Below are positions 8,440 through 16,404 of a stretch of DNA of 32,012 nt, one piece after another. The notes beneath the pieces are model-generated. The model searched no databases, was not told the DNA's origin, and worked only from the letters and a program-made list of their open reading frames with translations. How positions within the stretch are numbered: position 1 is the stretch's first letter; each line of letters begins with the position of its first letter. The stretch comes from Alphaproteobacteria bacterium (GTDB lineage Bacteria; Pseudomonadota; Alphaproteobacteria; Caulobacterales; Maricaulaceae): positions 1 through 32,012 of the forward strand of contig JAJFFL010000266.1 in the NCBI GenBank assembly GCA_021776705.1, written 5' to 3'. The translations under genes and the position numbers were made by a program.

Positions 8440-8949
8440 TCAAGCGCCCGTCCAGCGCATGCCGCCGCGGCCGCGGAAGATCAGGGTCCGGATTTCGTCC
8501 CACAGCGCCACGTTGACGAAGTTGGTCTGATCCGAAAACTCCTCGACAAGGATCAGATTGCGCACCCCAAGTCTTTGAGGCGGCTCAGGTATCAAGAGTT
8601 TCTGGTAGACGTAAAGATGGTCGCCGTCGAACTCCGCCCCGACGGTTTCGAGCGGCAGCTCCGCGCCCTCGTCCGCCGCCGCCGCGAACCGCCCTTCGAC
8701 GTAGAGCGCGGCGAGCGCCAGATCCTCGTCGTTCTCCAGCGGCCGTCCCGGCCGGCCGGCCGCGCGGGCGACGGCGCCGCTCAAGTCATGGGCGTAGGCG
8801 CGGTGGAAAATCTCGATCGCCCCGGCGTTCGGATTCCAGGTCACCTCGCTGAGCGCGGTGTGCATGCGGTGGGCGAACGCCGGCCGGGCCACAGCCGCCG
8901 CGGCGGCGGCTCCGGCGATCACGGCGCGGCGGGTGACCTGAGTCCGCAT
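8440..8949 (-). CDS. DUF6702-like exported protein with Tat-type signal
   Basis: A 169-residue protein of unknown function. It opens with [16 protein letters not shown], a twin-arginine-type signal peptide with likely cleavage after AFA near residue 26. The mature part starts with [14 protein letters not shown] and contains [10 protein letters not shown], a pattern I associate with the DUF6702 family, which is commonly found beside M1-type metallopeptidases. The C-terminal half carries [19 protein letters not shown], again family-like. Its ATG is five bases after the stop of the M1 peptidase gene, so the two almost certainly form an operon and may act together outside the cytoplasm. The family name is from memory of the pattern and should be confirmed by a profile search. 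Confidence 0.8.
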   Translation of the reverse strand: MRTQVTRRAVIAGAAAAAAVARPAFAHRMHTALSEVTWNPNAGAIEIFHRAYAHDLSGAVARAAGRPGRPLENDEDLALAALYVEGRFAAAADEGAELPLETVGAEFDGDHLYVYQKLLIPEPPQRLGVRNLILVEEFSDQTNFVNVALWDEIRTLIFRGRGGMRWTGA

Positions 8950-8954
8950 CGCTG

Positions 8955-11381
8955 TCAGTTCGGCTCCAGGGGCGCGTCCTCGTCGGCGCCTTCCTCGGTC
9001 CGCAACTCGACGCGCATGTCGGCGATCAGGTCACGAAACTCCGGACGCGCGGATTCAAACACGTCGATTCGGGAGCGTGAGATGCGGCGCGGAAACGCGT
9101 TGTTCACCATGTTGACGTCGGCGATCTCGAGCTGCGGGTCGAGCACGAACGATGTCGCCGGCTGGTCGAACGCAAACATCTTCGTGACCGACTTGGCGTT
9201 GCGCCGCCAGATCTCGGCCGGAATCTGGATCCGCGCGCTCGAGCCGTCGGCGAACGTCACCTCGAACGGCAGCGGCATCACCAGGCCGCCGAGGTTGGCG
9301 ACGTCGACGAAGTAGAAGTACTGCCCTTCCTCAATCGCCCGGTCGAGCACCTCGCGCCGCCAGCCATCGAGGCCGTCGCGCGCCGCGAGATAGGTGTTGC
9401 GGTCGACGTTGGTGACCGTGAACTCGTCGTTTTCGGAATAGGTGTCGATCAGACCGTCGTAGCGTTCGTCGTGCTTTTCGATGTCGGCGTTGCGCTGGTT
9501 GGAAAGGTTAATCGGCGCTTCGGCGTCGCGGGCCCGCGCCAGCGGAAACTCAACGTCCGGATCGCCGGTCGAGACTTGGTATTCGCGCACGTCGGCGAGG
9601 TCGAAGTCGACGTGGTCGGTGGTGAAGAACCAGCCGCGCCAGAACCAGTCGAGATCGACCGCGGAGGCGTCCTCGAGGGTGCGGAACAGGTCCTCCGGCG
9701 TCGGGCGTTTGAATTTCCAGCGGTTGGCGTATTCCCGGAACGCGTGGTCGAACAAGTCCCGCCCCATCACGGTTTCGCGCAAGATGTTCAGCGCCGTCGC
9801 CGGCTTGGCGTAGGCGTTGTTGCCGAACTGCAGGATCGAGTCGGACTGGGTCATGATCGGAACCTGATTTTCCGACTTCATGTAGCCGACGATGCCGACC
9901 GGCTTGCCGCGGGTGCGGGGGTAGCCGCCGTCCTGCCACAGGTCTTGGGCCAGCACCTGCAGGAACGAGTTGATCCCCTCGTCCATCCAAGTCCAGCGGC
10001 GCTCGTCGGAGTTGACCGTCATCGGGAAGTAAATGTGCCCGATTTCGTGAATCACGACGCCGATCAGCCCGTGCTTGGCCTGATGCGAATAGCTCCACTC
10101 CCCGGTCTCTTCGTCCTTCGTCGGCCGGTAGCCGTTGAAGGTGATCATCGGGTACTCCATGCCGCCGCCGGCCCAGGTGTTGACCGACTGCGCCGTGGGG
10201 TACGGGTACGGGAACGAGAACTGGGAATAGACCTCCATCGTATGCACGACCGCCTGGGTCGAATACTTCGACCACAGATAGTCGGCCTCGCGGGGGTAGA
10301 ACGACATCGCCCAGACGAACGGCGTCTCGCGGTCGTCCTGGGCGTAGCCCATCGCGTCCCAGATGTACTTGCGCGACGAGGCCCAGGCGAAATCGCGGAC
10401 GTTGTCGGCCTTGAAGCGCCAGGTCTTGGTGGCGCCGGTTCCTTCCTTCTCGTTCTCCAGGGCTTCGTCCGGGGTGACGATGTAGACCGGGCTGTCGGCG
10501 TCGCGGGCCTGGTCGAGTCGCGCCCGCTGCTCGGCGGTCAGGACCTGGTTGGCGTTCTGCAAGGCGCCGGTGGAGGCCACGATGTGGTCCGCGGGGACCG
10601 TCAGCGCGACCTCGTAGTCGCCGAACTCGAGCGTGAATTCGCCGCCGCCGAGAAACTGCTTGTGCTGCCAGCCGGTGTAGTCGGTGTAGGCGGCGAGGCG
10701 CGGAAACCACTGGGCGAGAAAATACTGGAAAGTTTCCGGCGTGCCCGCCTCGTCGTCGGCGTCGAAGCGCTCGTAGCCGTGGCGGCCGCCCATGACGTTG
10801 TTTTCCGGAATGTTGAACGTCCAGCCGATGCTGAAGCGGACCGAACGGCCGGGCGCCAACGGTTGCGGCAGGTCGATCCGCATCATGGTGTCGTTGATCA
10901 CATACGGCAGGTCGCGGCCGCGCGCGTCGGTCACCGCGGTGATCGTGTGGCCGTATTCGATGTCGCGCGAGGCGAAGTCGCGGCGCAGCGCGAACATCGA
11001 CACGCTGTCCTCGCCGTCGTCCGACCCCGCCGTCCCGCTCATCCGCGAGGTCGATTCCGGCCGGTGCCGGTTCTGGTCGAGCTGCACCCAGAGGTAGGTG
11101 AGCGTGTCGGGCGAATTGTTTTGGTAGTCGATGTCCTCCGTCGCCGTGATCCGCTTGGCGGCTTCGTCCAACGTCGCGTCGATCTTGTAGTCGACCTCCT
11201 GCTGCCAATAGTTCGGCCCCGGCGCGCCGGACGCGGTGCGGTAGACGTTCGGGTCGCGGATCTCGGACTCAAGCTGGCGAAACTTGTCGTCGAAATCGCC
11301 CTTGGTTTGGCGGATCTGCGCGGCCGCGGCGGGCGCGGCGAGGACGGCGGCGGACAGGACCGCCGCGAAAACGCGGTTCAT
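8955..11381 (-). CDS. M1 family metallopeptidase (gluzincin), exported
   Basis: An 808-residue zinc peptidase. A signal peptide (residues 1-21, ending APAAAA) sends it out of the cytoplasm. The N-terminal beta domain occupies roughly residues 45-330. The substrate-binding GGGMEYPM (406-413) is the counterpart of the GAMEN exopeptidase motif. The zinc site is HEIGH (His445, Glu446, His449) followed after 18 residues by the third ligand Glu468 in WMDEG, and a tyrosine-containing stretch follows. It is a large, divergent member related to those annotated 'M1 family metallopeptidase' in marine alphaproteobacteria. The ATG at 11381 has GGGAG upstream and begins the signal peptide; an in-frame start 51 bases earlier would precede that site and is unlikely. 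The DUF6702-like partner follows after five bases. An AT-rich patch at 11411-11420 may hold its promoter. Confidence 0.95.
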   Translation of the reverse strand: MNRVFAAVLSAAVLAAPAAAAQIRQTKGDFDDKFRQLESEIRDPNVYRTASGAPGPNYWQQEVDYKIDATLDEAAKRITATEDIDYQNNSPDTLTYLWVQLDQNRHRPESTSRMSGTAGSDDGEDSVSMFALRRDFASRDIEYGHTITAVTDARGRDLPYVINDTMMRIDLPQPLAPGRSVRFSIGWTFNIPENNVMGGRHGYERFDADDEAGTPETFQYFLAQWFPRLAAYTDYTGWQHKQFLGGGEFTLEFGDYEVALTVPADHIVASTGALQNANQVLTAEQRARLDQARDADSPVYIVTPDEALENEKEGTGATKTWRFKADNVRDFAWASSRKYIWDAMGYAQDDRETPFVWAMSFYPREADYLWSKYSTQAVVHTMEVYSQFSFPYPYPTAQSVNTWAGGGMEYPMITFNGYRPTKDEETGEWSYSHQAKHGLIGVVIHEIGHIYFPMTVNSDERRWTWMDEGINSFLQVLAQDLWQDGGYPRTRGKPVGIVGYMKSENQVPIMTQSDSILQFGNNAYAKPATALNILRETVMGRDLFDHAFREYANRWKFKRPTPEDLFRTLEDASAVDLDWFWRGWFFTTDHVDFDLADVREYQVSTGDPDVEFPLARARDAEAPINLSNQRNADIEKHDERYDGLIDTYSENDEFTVTNVDRNTYLAARDGLDGWRREVLDRAIEEGQYFYFVDVANLGGLVMPLPFEVTFADGSSARIQIPAEIWRRNAKSVTKMFAFDQPATSFVLDPQLEIADVNMVNNAFPRRISRSRIDVFESARPEFRDLIADMRVELRTEEGADEDAPLEPN

Positions 11382-11412
11382 GGAGACACTCCCAACATCG
11401 TTCGCGGCAAAC

Positions 11413-11418
11413 GTTATA
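11413..11418 (-). promoter_or_regulatory. Possible -10 element upstream of the M1 peptidase gene
   Basis: On the minus strand the hexamer TATAAC stands out in a GC-rich spacer, 32 bases before the start codon at 11381. A recognisable -35 is weak (GTGGAC about 16 bases upstream). The 76-bp gap after lpd is long enough for a separate promoter. This is a guess from composition and position only. Confidence 0.3.
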
Positions 11419-11457
11419 AAGTTGCATTCCACGGGTCCACCGCCCCGCGACGAATGG

Positions 11458-12870
11458 TTACACGTGCACGACGCGTCCGTAGGCGTCGAGCACGCTCTCG
11501 TGCATCATTTCCGACAGCGTCGGGTGCGGGAACACGGTCTGCATCAACTCCGCCTCGGTCGACTCCAGGGTCCGGGCGATGCCGAATCCGTGGATCAGTT
11601 CGGTGACCTCGGCCCCGATCATATGCGCCCCGAGCAGCTCGCCGGTCTCGGCGTCGAACACGGTCTTCACCAGCCCTTCCGGCTCGCCGAGGGCGATCGC
11701 CTTGCCGTTGCCGATGAACGGGAAGCGCCCGACCTTGACCTTGCGGCCGGCGTCCTTGGCCGCCTTCTCCGTCAATCCGACCGACGCGACCTGCGGCATG
11801 CAATAGGTGCAGCCGGGAATCGTCGACGGATCGAGGGCGTGGACGTCTTTTTCGCCGGCGATTTTTTCGATGCAGGCGACGCCTTCGTGCGAGGCCTTGT
11901 GGGCGAGCCACGGCGGCCCCGTGAGGTCGCCGATGGCGTAGAGCCCGTCGACCCCGGTGCGGCCGTAGCCGTCGACGACGACGTGGGTTTTCTCGACCTT
12001 GACGCCCAACGCCTCGAGCCCGAGGCCCTCGACGTTGCCGACGATGCCGACGGCGACGATCACGCGGTCGAACTCCAGGGTCTCGGACTTGCCGCCGGCC
12101 TTGATCGTCGCCTTGGCGGCCGCGCCGGAGACGTCGAGCTTTTCGACCGTCGCGCCGGTGACGATCTTCATGCCCTGCTTCTTGAACTGCTTTTCCGCCA
12201 GCTTGGAGATCTCCTCGTCTTCGACCGGCAGGACGCGGTCCATCATCTCCACCACCGTGACTTCGGAGCCGAGGGTCTTGAAGAAGCTCGCGAACTCGAT
12301 GCCGATGGCGCCGGAACCGATCACCAGGAGCCGCTTCGGCATCGCGTCGGGGACCAGCGCCTCCTTGTAGGTCCAAACCAACTTTCCGTCCGGCGCCAAG
12401 CCGGACTGCGGGATCGTCCGAGCCCGCGCGCCGGTGGCGAGGATGACGTGCTTGGCGGCGTGCTTGGTCTCGGCGCCGTCCTTTCCCTTCACCACGACGG
12501 TCGGGGCCGGCTTGCCCTTCTCCAGGCGGCCTTCGCCGTCGAGCACCGTGATCTTGTGCTTCTTCATCAGGAATCCGACGCCGTTCGACAGCTGCTTGGC
12601 GACTTTGCGCGACCGGTCCACCACCTTGGTCAGGTCGAACGAGACGCCCTCGGCCTTCAACCCATAGGCGTCGGCGTGGGTCATCAGATGGTAGACCTCC
12701 GACGTGCGCAGCAGCGCCTTGGTCGGAATGCAGCCCCAGTTGAGGCAAATGCCGCCGAGGTGCTCGCGCTCGACGACGGCGGTCTTGAAGCCCAGTTGGC
12801 TCGCCCGGATGGCGGTGACGTAGCCGCCGGGGCCCGAGCCGATGACGATCACGTCGAAGTCCGTCGCCAT
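11458..12870 (-). CDS. lpd: Dihydrolipoamide dehydrogenase (E3)
   Basis: A 470-residue FAD/NAD flavoprotein that reoxidises dihydrolipoyl groups for 2-oxoacid dehydrogenase complexes. The FAD fingerprint GSGPGGYV is at 11-18 and the redox-active disulfide in GGICLNWGCIPTK uses Cys42 and Cys47. The NAD-binding GSGAIGIEFA and the second FAD segment YAIGDLTGPPWLAHKA follow. The active-site HPTLSE near the C-terminus has His449 and Glu454. The ATG at 12870 has AGGAG nine bases upstream. It probably serves the pyruvate dehydrogenase encoded at 19493-25606, although it is separated from pdhC by about 6.6 kb of unrelated genes. It may also serve 2-oxoglutarate dehydrogenase and the glycine cleavage system. 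An M1 peptidase gene follows in the same direction. Confidence 0.98.
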   Translation of the reverse strand: MATDFDVIVIGSGPGGYVTAIRASQLGFKTAVVEREHLGGICLNWGCIPTKALLRTSEVYHLMTHADAYGLKAEGVSFDLTKVVDRSRKVAKQLSNGVGFLMKKHKITVLDGEGRLEKGKPAPTVVVKGKDGAETKHAAKHVILATGARARTIPQSGLAPDGKLVWTYKEALVPDAMPKRLLVIGSGAIGIEFASFFKTLGSEVTVVEMMDRVLPVEDEEISKLAEKQFKKQGMKIVTGATVEKLDVSGAAAKATIKAGGKSETLEFDRVIVAVGIVGNVEGLGLEALGVKVEKTHVVVDGYGRTGVDGLYAIGDLTGPPWLAHKASHEGVACIEKIAGEKDVHALDPSTIPGCTYCMPQVASVGLTEKAAKDAGRKVKVGRFPFIGNGKAIALGEPEGLVKTVFDAETGELLGAHMIGAEVTELIHGFGIARTLESTEAELMQTVFPHPTLSEMMHESVLDAYGRVVHV

Positions 12871-12960
12871 GTGCGCATTCTCCTGAAACCGAAGTCGGCG
12901 CGACCGGAGCCCGATCGCCGCCGGAAATCAAGCCCGGCGGCGTCGCACCGACAAACGGCG

Positions 12961-12990
12961 TTGACCCGACGGCGTTCCGGCGCCGATCAT
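12961..12990 (+). promoter_or_regulatory. Possible sigma-70-type promoter for the membrane protein at 13019
   Basis: TTGACC at 12961-12966 and GATCAT at 12985-12990 are separated by 18 bases and point towards the ATG at 13019, leaving a short leader. The match is good at -35 and fair at -10. The 148-bp spacer also has to hold the divergent lpd promoter, which I could not pick out. Confidence 0.35.
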
Positions 12991-13018
12991 CGTGCTGGTG
13001 GTCGAAAGTGAGCCCGCG

Positions 13019-13672
13019 ATGCGTCCCCGCTCGCCCGTCTCGAATTTGTTCCTGCTGCTCGCGCTCGCCGCGCCGGCGCTGTCGGCGCTTGCGCCGTTCT
13101 TCCTCGGCCGCGGCGTCGAGGGCTTCAACCCGGTGCGGGACCCAATCGCGCTGCTGTCGGTGCTCAACGACGGCGAGGTTGGCCTGATCTACGCCTTCGG
13201 CATGTTTCTGCTCGGCGGCGCGCGCCTGGCGTTCGCGTTCGGGCTGGCGATGCGGGTCGGCTGGCTGTCGTTCTCCGCCCTCTTCGCCCTCGGCCTCGCC
13301 GCGACCAGCTTCGCGGCCGGCCTGTTCACGCCGGACTCGGCCTATTTCGACCTTTACGGGCTGTCGATCGTCGCGGTGCTGCTGCCGGCGGCCTTCGCCA
13401 CCGAGGTCGGGCTCGGGCGCGGCGTGTTCGCGCAACTGTGCATCGGCGCCTCGGCCGTGCAGCTCGCCCATGTCTGGGCGATCGTCTTCGGGTTCGAGCC
13501 GATCGCGATTTCAGGCGCGATCCGGATGCTGGCGACGCTCGCCCTCGACCTGTGGATCGCCGGCGCCGCCGTGTGGCTGATGGCGCGCGACGACTTTCAT
13601 CCGCCGGAACCTATTCGGACACGGACGCGTCGGCGTAAATCGAGTTCTTCGGGGCGGCGAAGACGCGCCTGA
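13019..13672 (+). CDS. Multi-spanning membrane protein of unknown function (DUF998-like)
   Basis: A 217-residue protein with about six hydrophobic helices and little else. The first loop carries FNPVRDPIALLS, which recalls the VRDPIS motif of DUF998-type membrane proteins; that assignment is tentative. It ends in a very basic, serine-rich tail (RTRTRRRKSSSSGRRRRA). That tail is encoded by the 62 bases that overlap the end of the HD-domain gene on the other strand and may be a by-product of the overlap rather than a conserved part. I chose the ATG at 13019 (GTGAG-like site upstream) over a GTG nine codons earlier, because the hydrophobic core starts soon after. It diverges from lpd. Confidence 0.75.
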   Translation: MRPRSPVSNLFLLLALAAPALSALAPFFLGRGVEGFNPVRDPIALLSVLNDGEVGLIYAFGMFLLGGARLAFAFGLAMRVGWLSFSALFALGLAATSFAAGLFTPDSAYFDLYGLSIVAVLLPAAFATEVGLGRGVFAQLCIGASAVQLAHVWAIVFGFEPIAISGAIRMLATLALDLWIAGAAVWLMARDDFHPPEPIRTRTRRRKSSSSGRRRRA

Positions 13673-14207
13673 GCATCGGCTCGAAGAAGGCGAGCGGCGC
13701 GGTGTCGTAGTCGGCGTCGAAGGCGTTTTGGTCGTACTTTTCGCAAAACTCGGCGCAGGCGTCGAAGTGTTCATGGCCGCGGAAGTTCTCGCGCATCTCG
13801 CGGTCCATGCCGAGGTGGTGGAAGAAGTAGTAGCCCTGGAAAATGCCGTGCTGCTGGCAGATCCAGTGGTTCTCCTCCGACACGAACGGCTTCAGGATCG
13901 CCGCCGCGATGTCGGGGTGGTTGTAGCTGCCCAGCGTGTCGCCGATGTCGTGGATCAGCGCCATGACCACGTACTCCTCGTCGCGCCCGTCGCGGTGGGC
14001 GCGCGTCGCGGTCTGCCGGCAGTGCGTCAGCCGATCAACGGGAAAGCCGCCGTAGTCGCCGTCGAGCAGCTTCAGGTGCGCCAGGATGCGGTCCGGCAGC
14101 TGCGCCGCGAACGGGAAAAACTCCGTCGCGATCGTCTTCCAGTCCTGCGCCGAACTCTCGGTCATGGCGGTGAACGCGGCGCGCGGCGCGGCGACGGCGT
14201 CGGACAT
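13611..14207 (-). CDS. HD-domain protein resembling MIOX/PhnZ-type diiron oxygenases
   Basis: A 198-residue soluble HD-fold protein. The metal-binding pattern is complete: His62 in THCRQTA, His86-Asp87 in LIHDIGD, His97 in YNHPD, His120 in QQHGIF and Asp159 in KYDQN. The arrangement LLDGDYGG-PVDRLTH-QTA, with six ligands of the H-HD-H-H-D type, resembles myo-inositol oxygenase and the phosphonate-cleaving PhnZ. Those are HD proteins that use a mixed-valent iron pair to oxidise C-H bonds. It could equally be a phosphohydrolase; the substrate is unknown and no phosphonate or inositol genes are nearby. The ATG at 14207 has AGGAG eight bases upstream, and that site lies in a small predicted hairpin. 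MarC is encoded 57 bp upstream on the same strand. Confidence 0.85.
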   Translation of the reverse strand: MSDAVAAPRAAFTAMTESSAQDWKTIATEFFPFAAQLPDRILAHLKLLDGDYGGFPVDRLTHCRQTATRAHRDGRDEEYVVMALIHDIGDTLGSYNHPDIAAAILKPFVSEENHWICQQHGIFQGYYFFHHLGMDREMRENFRGHEHFDACAEFCEKYDQNAFDADYDTAPLAFFEPMLRRVFAAPKNSIYADASVSE

Positions 14208-14215
14208 CGGCGGGC

Positions 14216-14237
14216 TCCTGTCTCGTTTGTGACAGGA
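14216..14237 (-). promoter_or_regulatory. Hairpin overlapping the ribosome site of the HD-domain gene
   Basis: TCCTGTC at 14216-14222 pairs perfectly with GACAGGA at 14231-14237 across an 8-base loop. On the transcript of the minus strand the 3' arm contains most of the AGGAG ribosome site for the gene starting at 14207. It could limit translation or be chance. Confidence 0.3.
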
Positions 14238-14264
14238 TGAACCTTCAGCCGTTCCGCTTCAATG

Positions 14265-14897
14265 CTAGCCGATCCCGAACGCGCCGCTCACCCCGTCGAT
14301 GATCAATTGCGCCGACAAGGCCGCCAGGATGACGCCGAGGATGCGGGTGATCATGGCGGCGATGGTGTCGCCCATGACGCGCATGATCGGGCCGACGGCC
14401 AGGAACGAGACCAGGCAGATCAGCAAGTTGACGCCGATCGCCGCGAGCACGATCCCTTGTTCCGCAAATGACGCCGTCGAGCCCATGAACAGCATCGCCG
14501 AGGCGATCGTGCCGGGGCCGGCGAGCATCGGAATGCCCATCGGAAAAACGGAGATGTCGACCGGCGCGGCGTGATCGCCCTCCATCAAGGCTTCCGCCCG
14601 GCCTTCGCGCCGCTCGGTGCGCTTTTCAAACAGCATCTCCAGCGCCATCAGGAACAAAAGCACGCCGCCGGCGATGCGGAACGCGTCAAGCGAGACGTGC
14701 AGCTGGCGCAGCAGCCATTCGCCGCCGTAGCCGAACCCCAGGATCACGAAGGTCGCGATGATCACCGACTTGATCGCCATGGTTCGTCGCCAGCGCGGGC
14801 TGGCGCCGTCGGTCAGGCCGCCGAAGATCGGCATCACGCCCGGCGGGTCGATGACGACGAAAAAGGTGACGAAGGCGGAGACGAAAAGCTCGATCAT
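14265..14897 (-). CDS. MarC-family membrane protein
   Basis: A 210-residue integral membrane protein with six predicted helices, of the MarC/UPF0056 family. Family marks are the N-terminal FFVVIDPPGVMPIF and the later SVFPMGIPMLAGPGTIASAM. MarC was once linked to multiple antibiotic resistance, but its transport role is unproven. A charged cytoplasmic loop (EKRTERREGRAEALMEGDH) separates the two halves. The ATG at 14897 begins the first helix; the longer open frame upstream runs through repeat DNA and is not protein-like. The HD-domain gene follows in the same direction. The inverted repeat at 14969-15058 lies upstream. Confidence 0.9.
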   Translation of the reverse strand: MIELFVSAFVTFFVVIDPPGVMPIFGGLTDGASPRWRRTMAIKSVIIATFVILGFGYGGEWLLRQLHVSLDAFRIAGGVLLFLMALEMLFEKRTERREGRAEALMEGDHAAPVDISVFPMGIPMLAGPGTIASAMLFMGSTASFAEQGIVLAAIGVNLLICLVSFLAVGPIMRVMGDTIAAMITRILGVILAALSAQLIIDGVSGAFGIG

Positions 14898-14968
14898 GAG
14901 CCGCCCTTTACTCCGGTTCGGGCGCCGACGCCAACGGCGGAAATGCGGAGGTGGTATGCGGGAATGGT

Positions 14969-15058
14969 GGTCATCCTGAACTGCAGGCGAGCGACCTCGG
15001 GGCGATCGGCCGTTGCGCCGTCTCAAGTCCGCGATTCTTCACGCCGCTCAGAATGACC
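14969..15058. repeat. Interspersed palindromic repeat, about 90 bp
   Basis: The ends GGTCATCCTGA (14969-14979) and TCAGAATGACC (15048-15058) are inverted repeats with one mismatch. The interior contains TCTCAAGTCCGCGATTCTTC, a type of sequence found in scattered 'GTCATCCTGA...' palindromic repeats of alphaproteobacteria. It fills the divergent spacer between marC (minus) and the MFS gene (plus). I see no coding content. Confidence 0.6.
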
Positions 15059-15096
15059 TGATTGGAGGAAGGCGAGCTTCCCGCTACACCGCCGCG

Positions 15097-16308
15097 ATGG
15101 CCGACGCTTTCGCCGCCAAGCCCCGCTCCGTCGCCGCGATCGCGGCGGCGCAGGTGATGGTGCTGGCTTTGTGGTTCGTCTCCAGCGCGGTGGCGACCGA
15201 CCTGGCGGCCGCGGGCGTCTCCGACGCGCAGCTCGCCCGCCTCGCCCTCGCCGTGCAGCTCGGCTTCGCCCTCGCCAGCCTGGCCTCCGCCGGTCTCGGA
15301 TTGCCCGACCGCGTGCCGCCGCGGCGCCTGTTCGCGGCCGGGGCCGTGCTCGGCGCGGCGGCCAACGCCCTGCTCCTGATCCTCGACCCGAGCGGCCCCG
15401 GCGCGGTCGTCGCGCGCGGCCTCGCCGGGGCCGCGATGGCGGCGGTCTATCCGGTCGGCATGAAACTCGCCGCGTCGTGGGCCAAGGGCGACACCGGGCT
15501 GCTCATCGGCCTGCTCGTCGGCGCCCTGACCCTCGGCTCGGCCAGCCCGCACCTGTTCGCCTTCGCCGGCGGCGTCTCCTGGAAGCTCGGGGTCGCGGCC
15601 GCGAGCCTGTCGGCGGTCGCCGGAGCGGGCGTCATCTTCGTCGCCGCCGTCGGGCCGGGCCATAAGCCGGCGGGACGCTTTACGCCGGCGGCGGCGCTCG
15701 ACATCTGGCGCCTGCGCGGGGTGCGGCTGGCGACGCTGGGCTACCTTGGCCACATGTGGGAGCTCTACGCCATGTGGGCGTGGATCGGCGCCTTCCTGGC
15801 CGCCAGCTTCGCCGTCTCCGGCCTCGCCGACGCCGCGGCGGCCGCCAAGCTCGCCGCCTTCACCGTCGTCGGCGCGGGCGCCGCGGGCTGCGTCGCCGCC
15901 GGTTGGCTCGCCGACCGGCTCGGCCGCACCGCCGTCACTTCCGCCGCCATGGCGGTCTCCGGCGCCTGCTGCCTGGCGATCGGCCCGCTGTTCGGCGGCC
16001 CGGTCGCGGCGCTGGTGGCGGTGGCCCTGGTCTGGGGCGTCGCCGTCGTCGCCGACAGCGCGCAGTTCTCGGCCGCCGTCGCCGAGCTCGCCCCGCCGGA
16101 ACGCGTCGGCGCCCTGCTGACGCTGCAAACCGCCGCCGGCTTCCTGCTCACCGCCGTCACCATCCGCCTGGTCCCCGCCTGGGTCGACGCGGTCGGCTGG
16201 GAATGGGCCTTCGCGCCCCTCGCGATCGGCCCGGCGCTCGGCGTCGCGGCGATGCTGCGGCTGCGCGCGGTTCCCGAGAGCGCCGGCCTGGCCGGCGGGC
16301 GGCGGTGA
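15097..16308 (+). CDS. Major facilitator superfamily transporter
   Basis: A 403-residue membrane protein with about twelve hydrophobic helices. GWLADRLGRTAVTS in the second half is the classic MFS loop motif, and VYPVGMKLAASWAKGDTGLL in the first half matches the MFS helix 4-5 region (compare the CynX/NimT-like and 'YbfB-like' groups). The transported substrate cannot be read from sequence. The start is uncertain: I chose the ATG at 15097 (MADAFAAKPRS) because the first helix begins about ten residues later. No close ribosome site is seen, and the longer upstream frame reads through the palindromic repeat. It is alanine-rich and strongly GC-biased. The alpha/beta hydrolase gene follows in the same direction after about 100 bp. 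Confidence 0.88.
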   Translation: MADAFAAKPRSVAAIAAAQVMVLALWFVSSAVATDLAAAGVSDAQLARLALAVQLGFALASLASAGLGLPDRVPPRRLFAAGAVLGAAANALLLILDPSGPGAVVARGLAGAAMAAVYPVGMKLAASWAKGDTGLLIGLLVGALTLGSASPHLFAFAGGVSWKLGVAAASLSAVAGAGVIFVAAVGPGHKPAGRFTPAAALDIWRLRGVRLATLGYLGHMWELYAMWAWIGAFLAASFAVSGLADAAAAAKLAAFTVVGAGAAGCVAAGWLADRLGRTAVTSAAMAVSGACCLAIGPLFGGPVAALVAVALVWGVAVVADSAQFSAAVAELAPPERVGALLTLQTAAGFLLTAVTIRLVPAWVDAVGWEWAFAPLAIGPALGVAAMLRLRAVPESAGLAGGRR

Positions 16309-16404
16309 CGATCACGTTTCGGAAATCGACGAGCGGAGGGTTTCAGGCTCGGCGTCTGCGGCTAAGCTCGCCACGTGTCACGCACACCGCTCACGGGGAT
16401 GATC

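Noticed and set aside
9471-11606. A 711-codon plus-strand open frame
   Set aside because: It lies opposite the M1 peptidase gene, has no recognisable domain and is Val/Arg/Gly/His-rich as shadow frames are.
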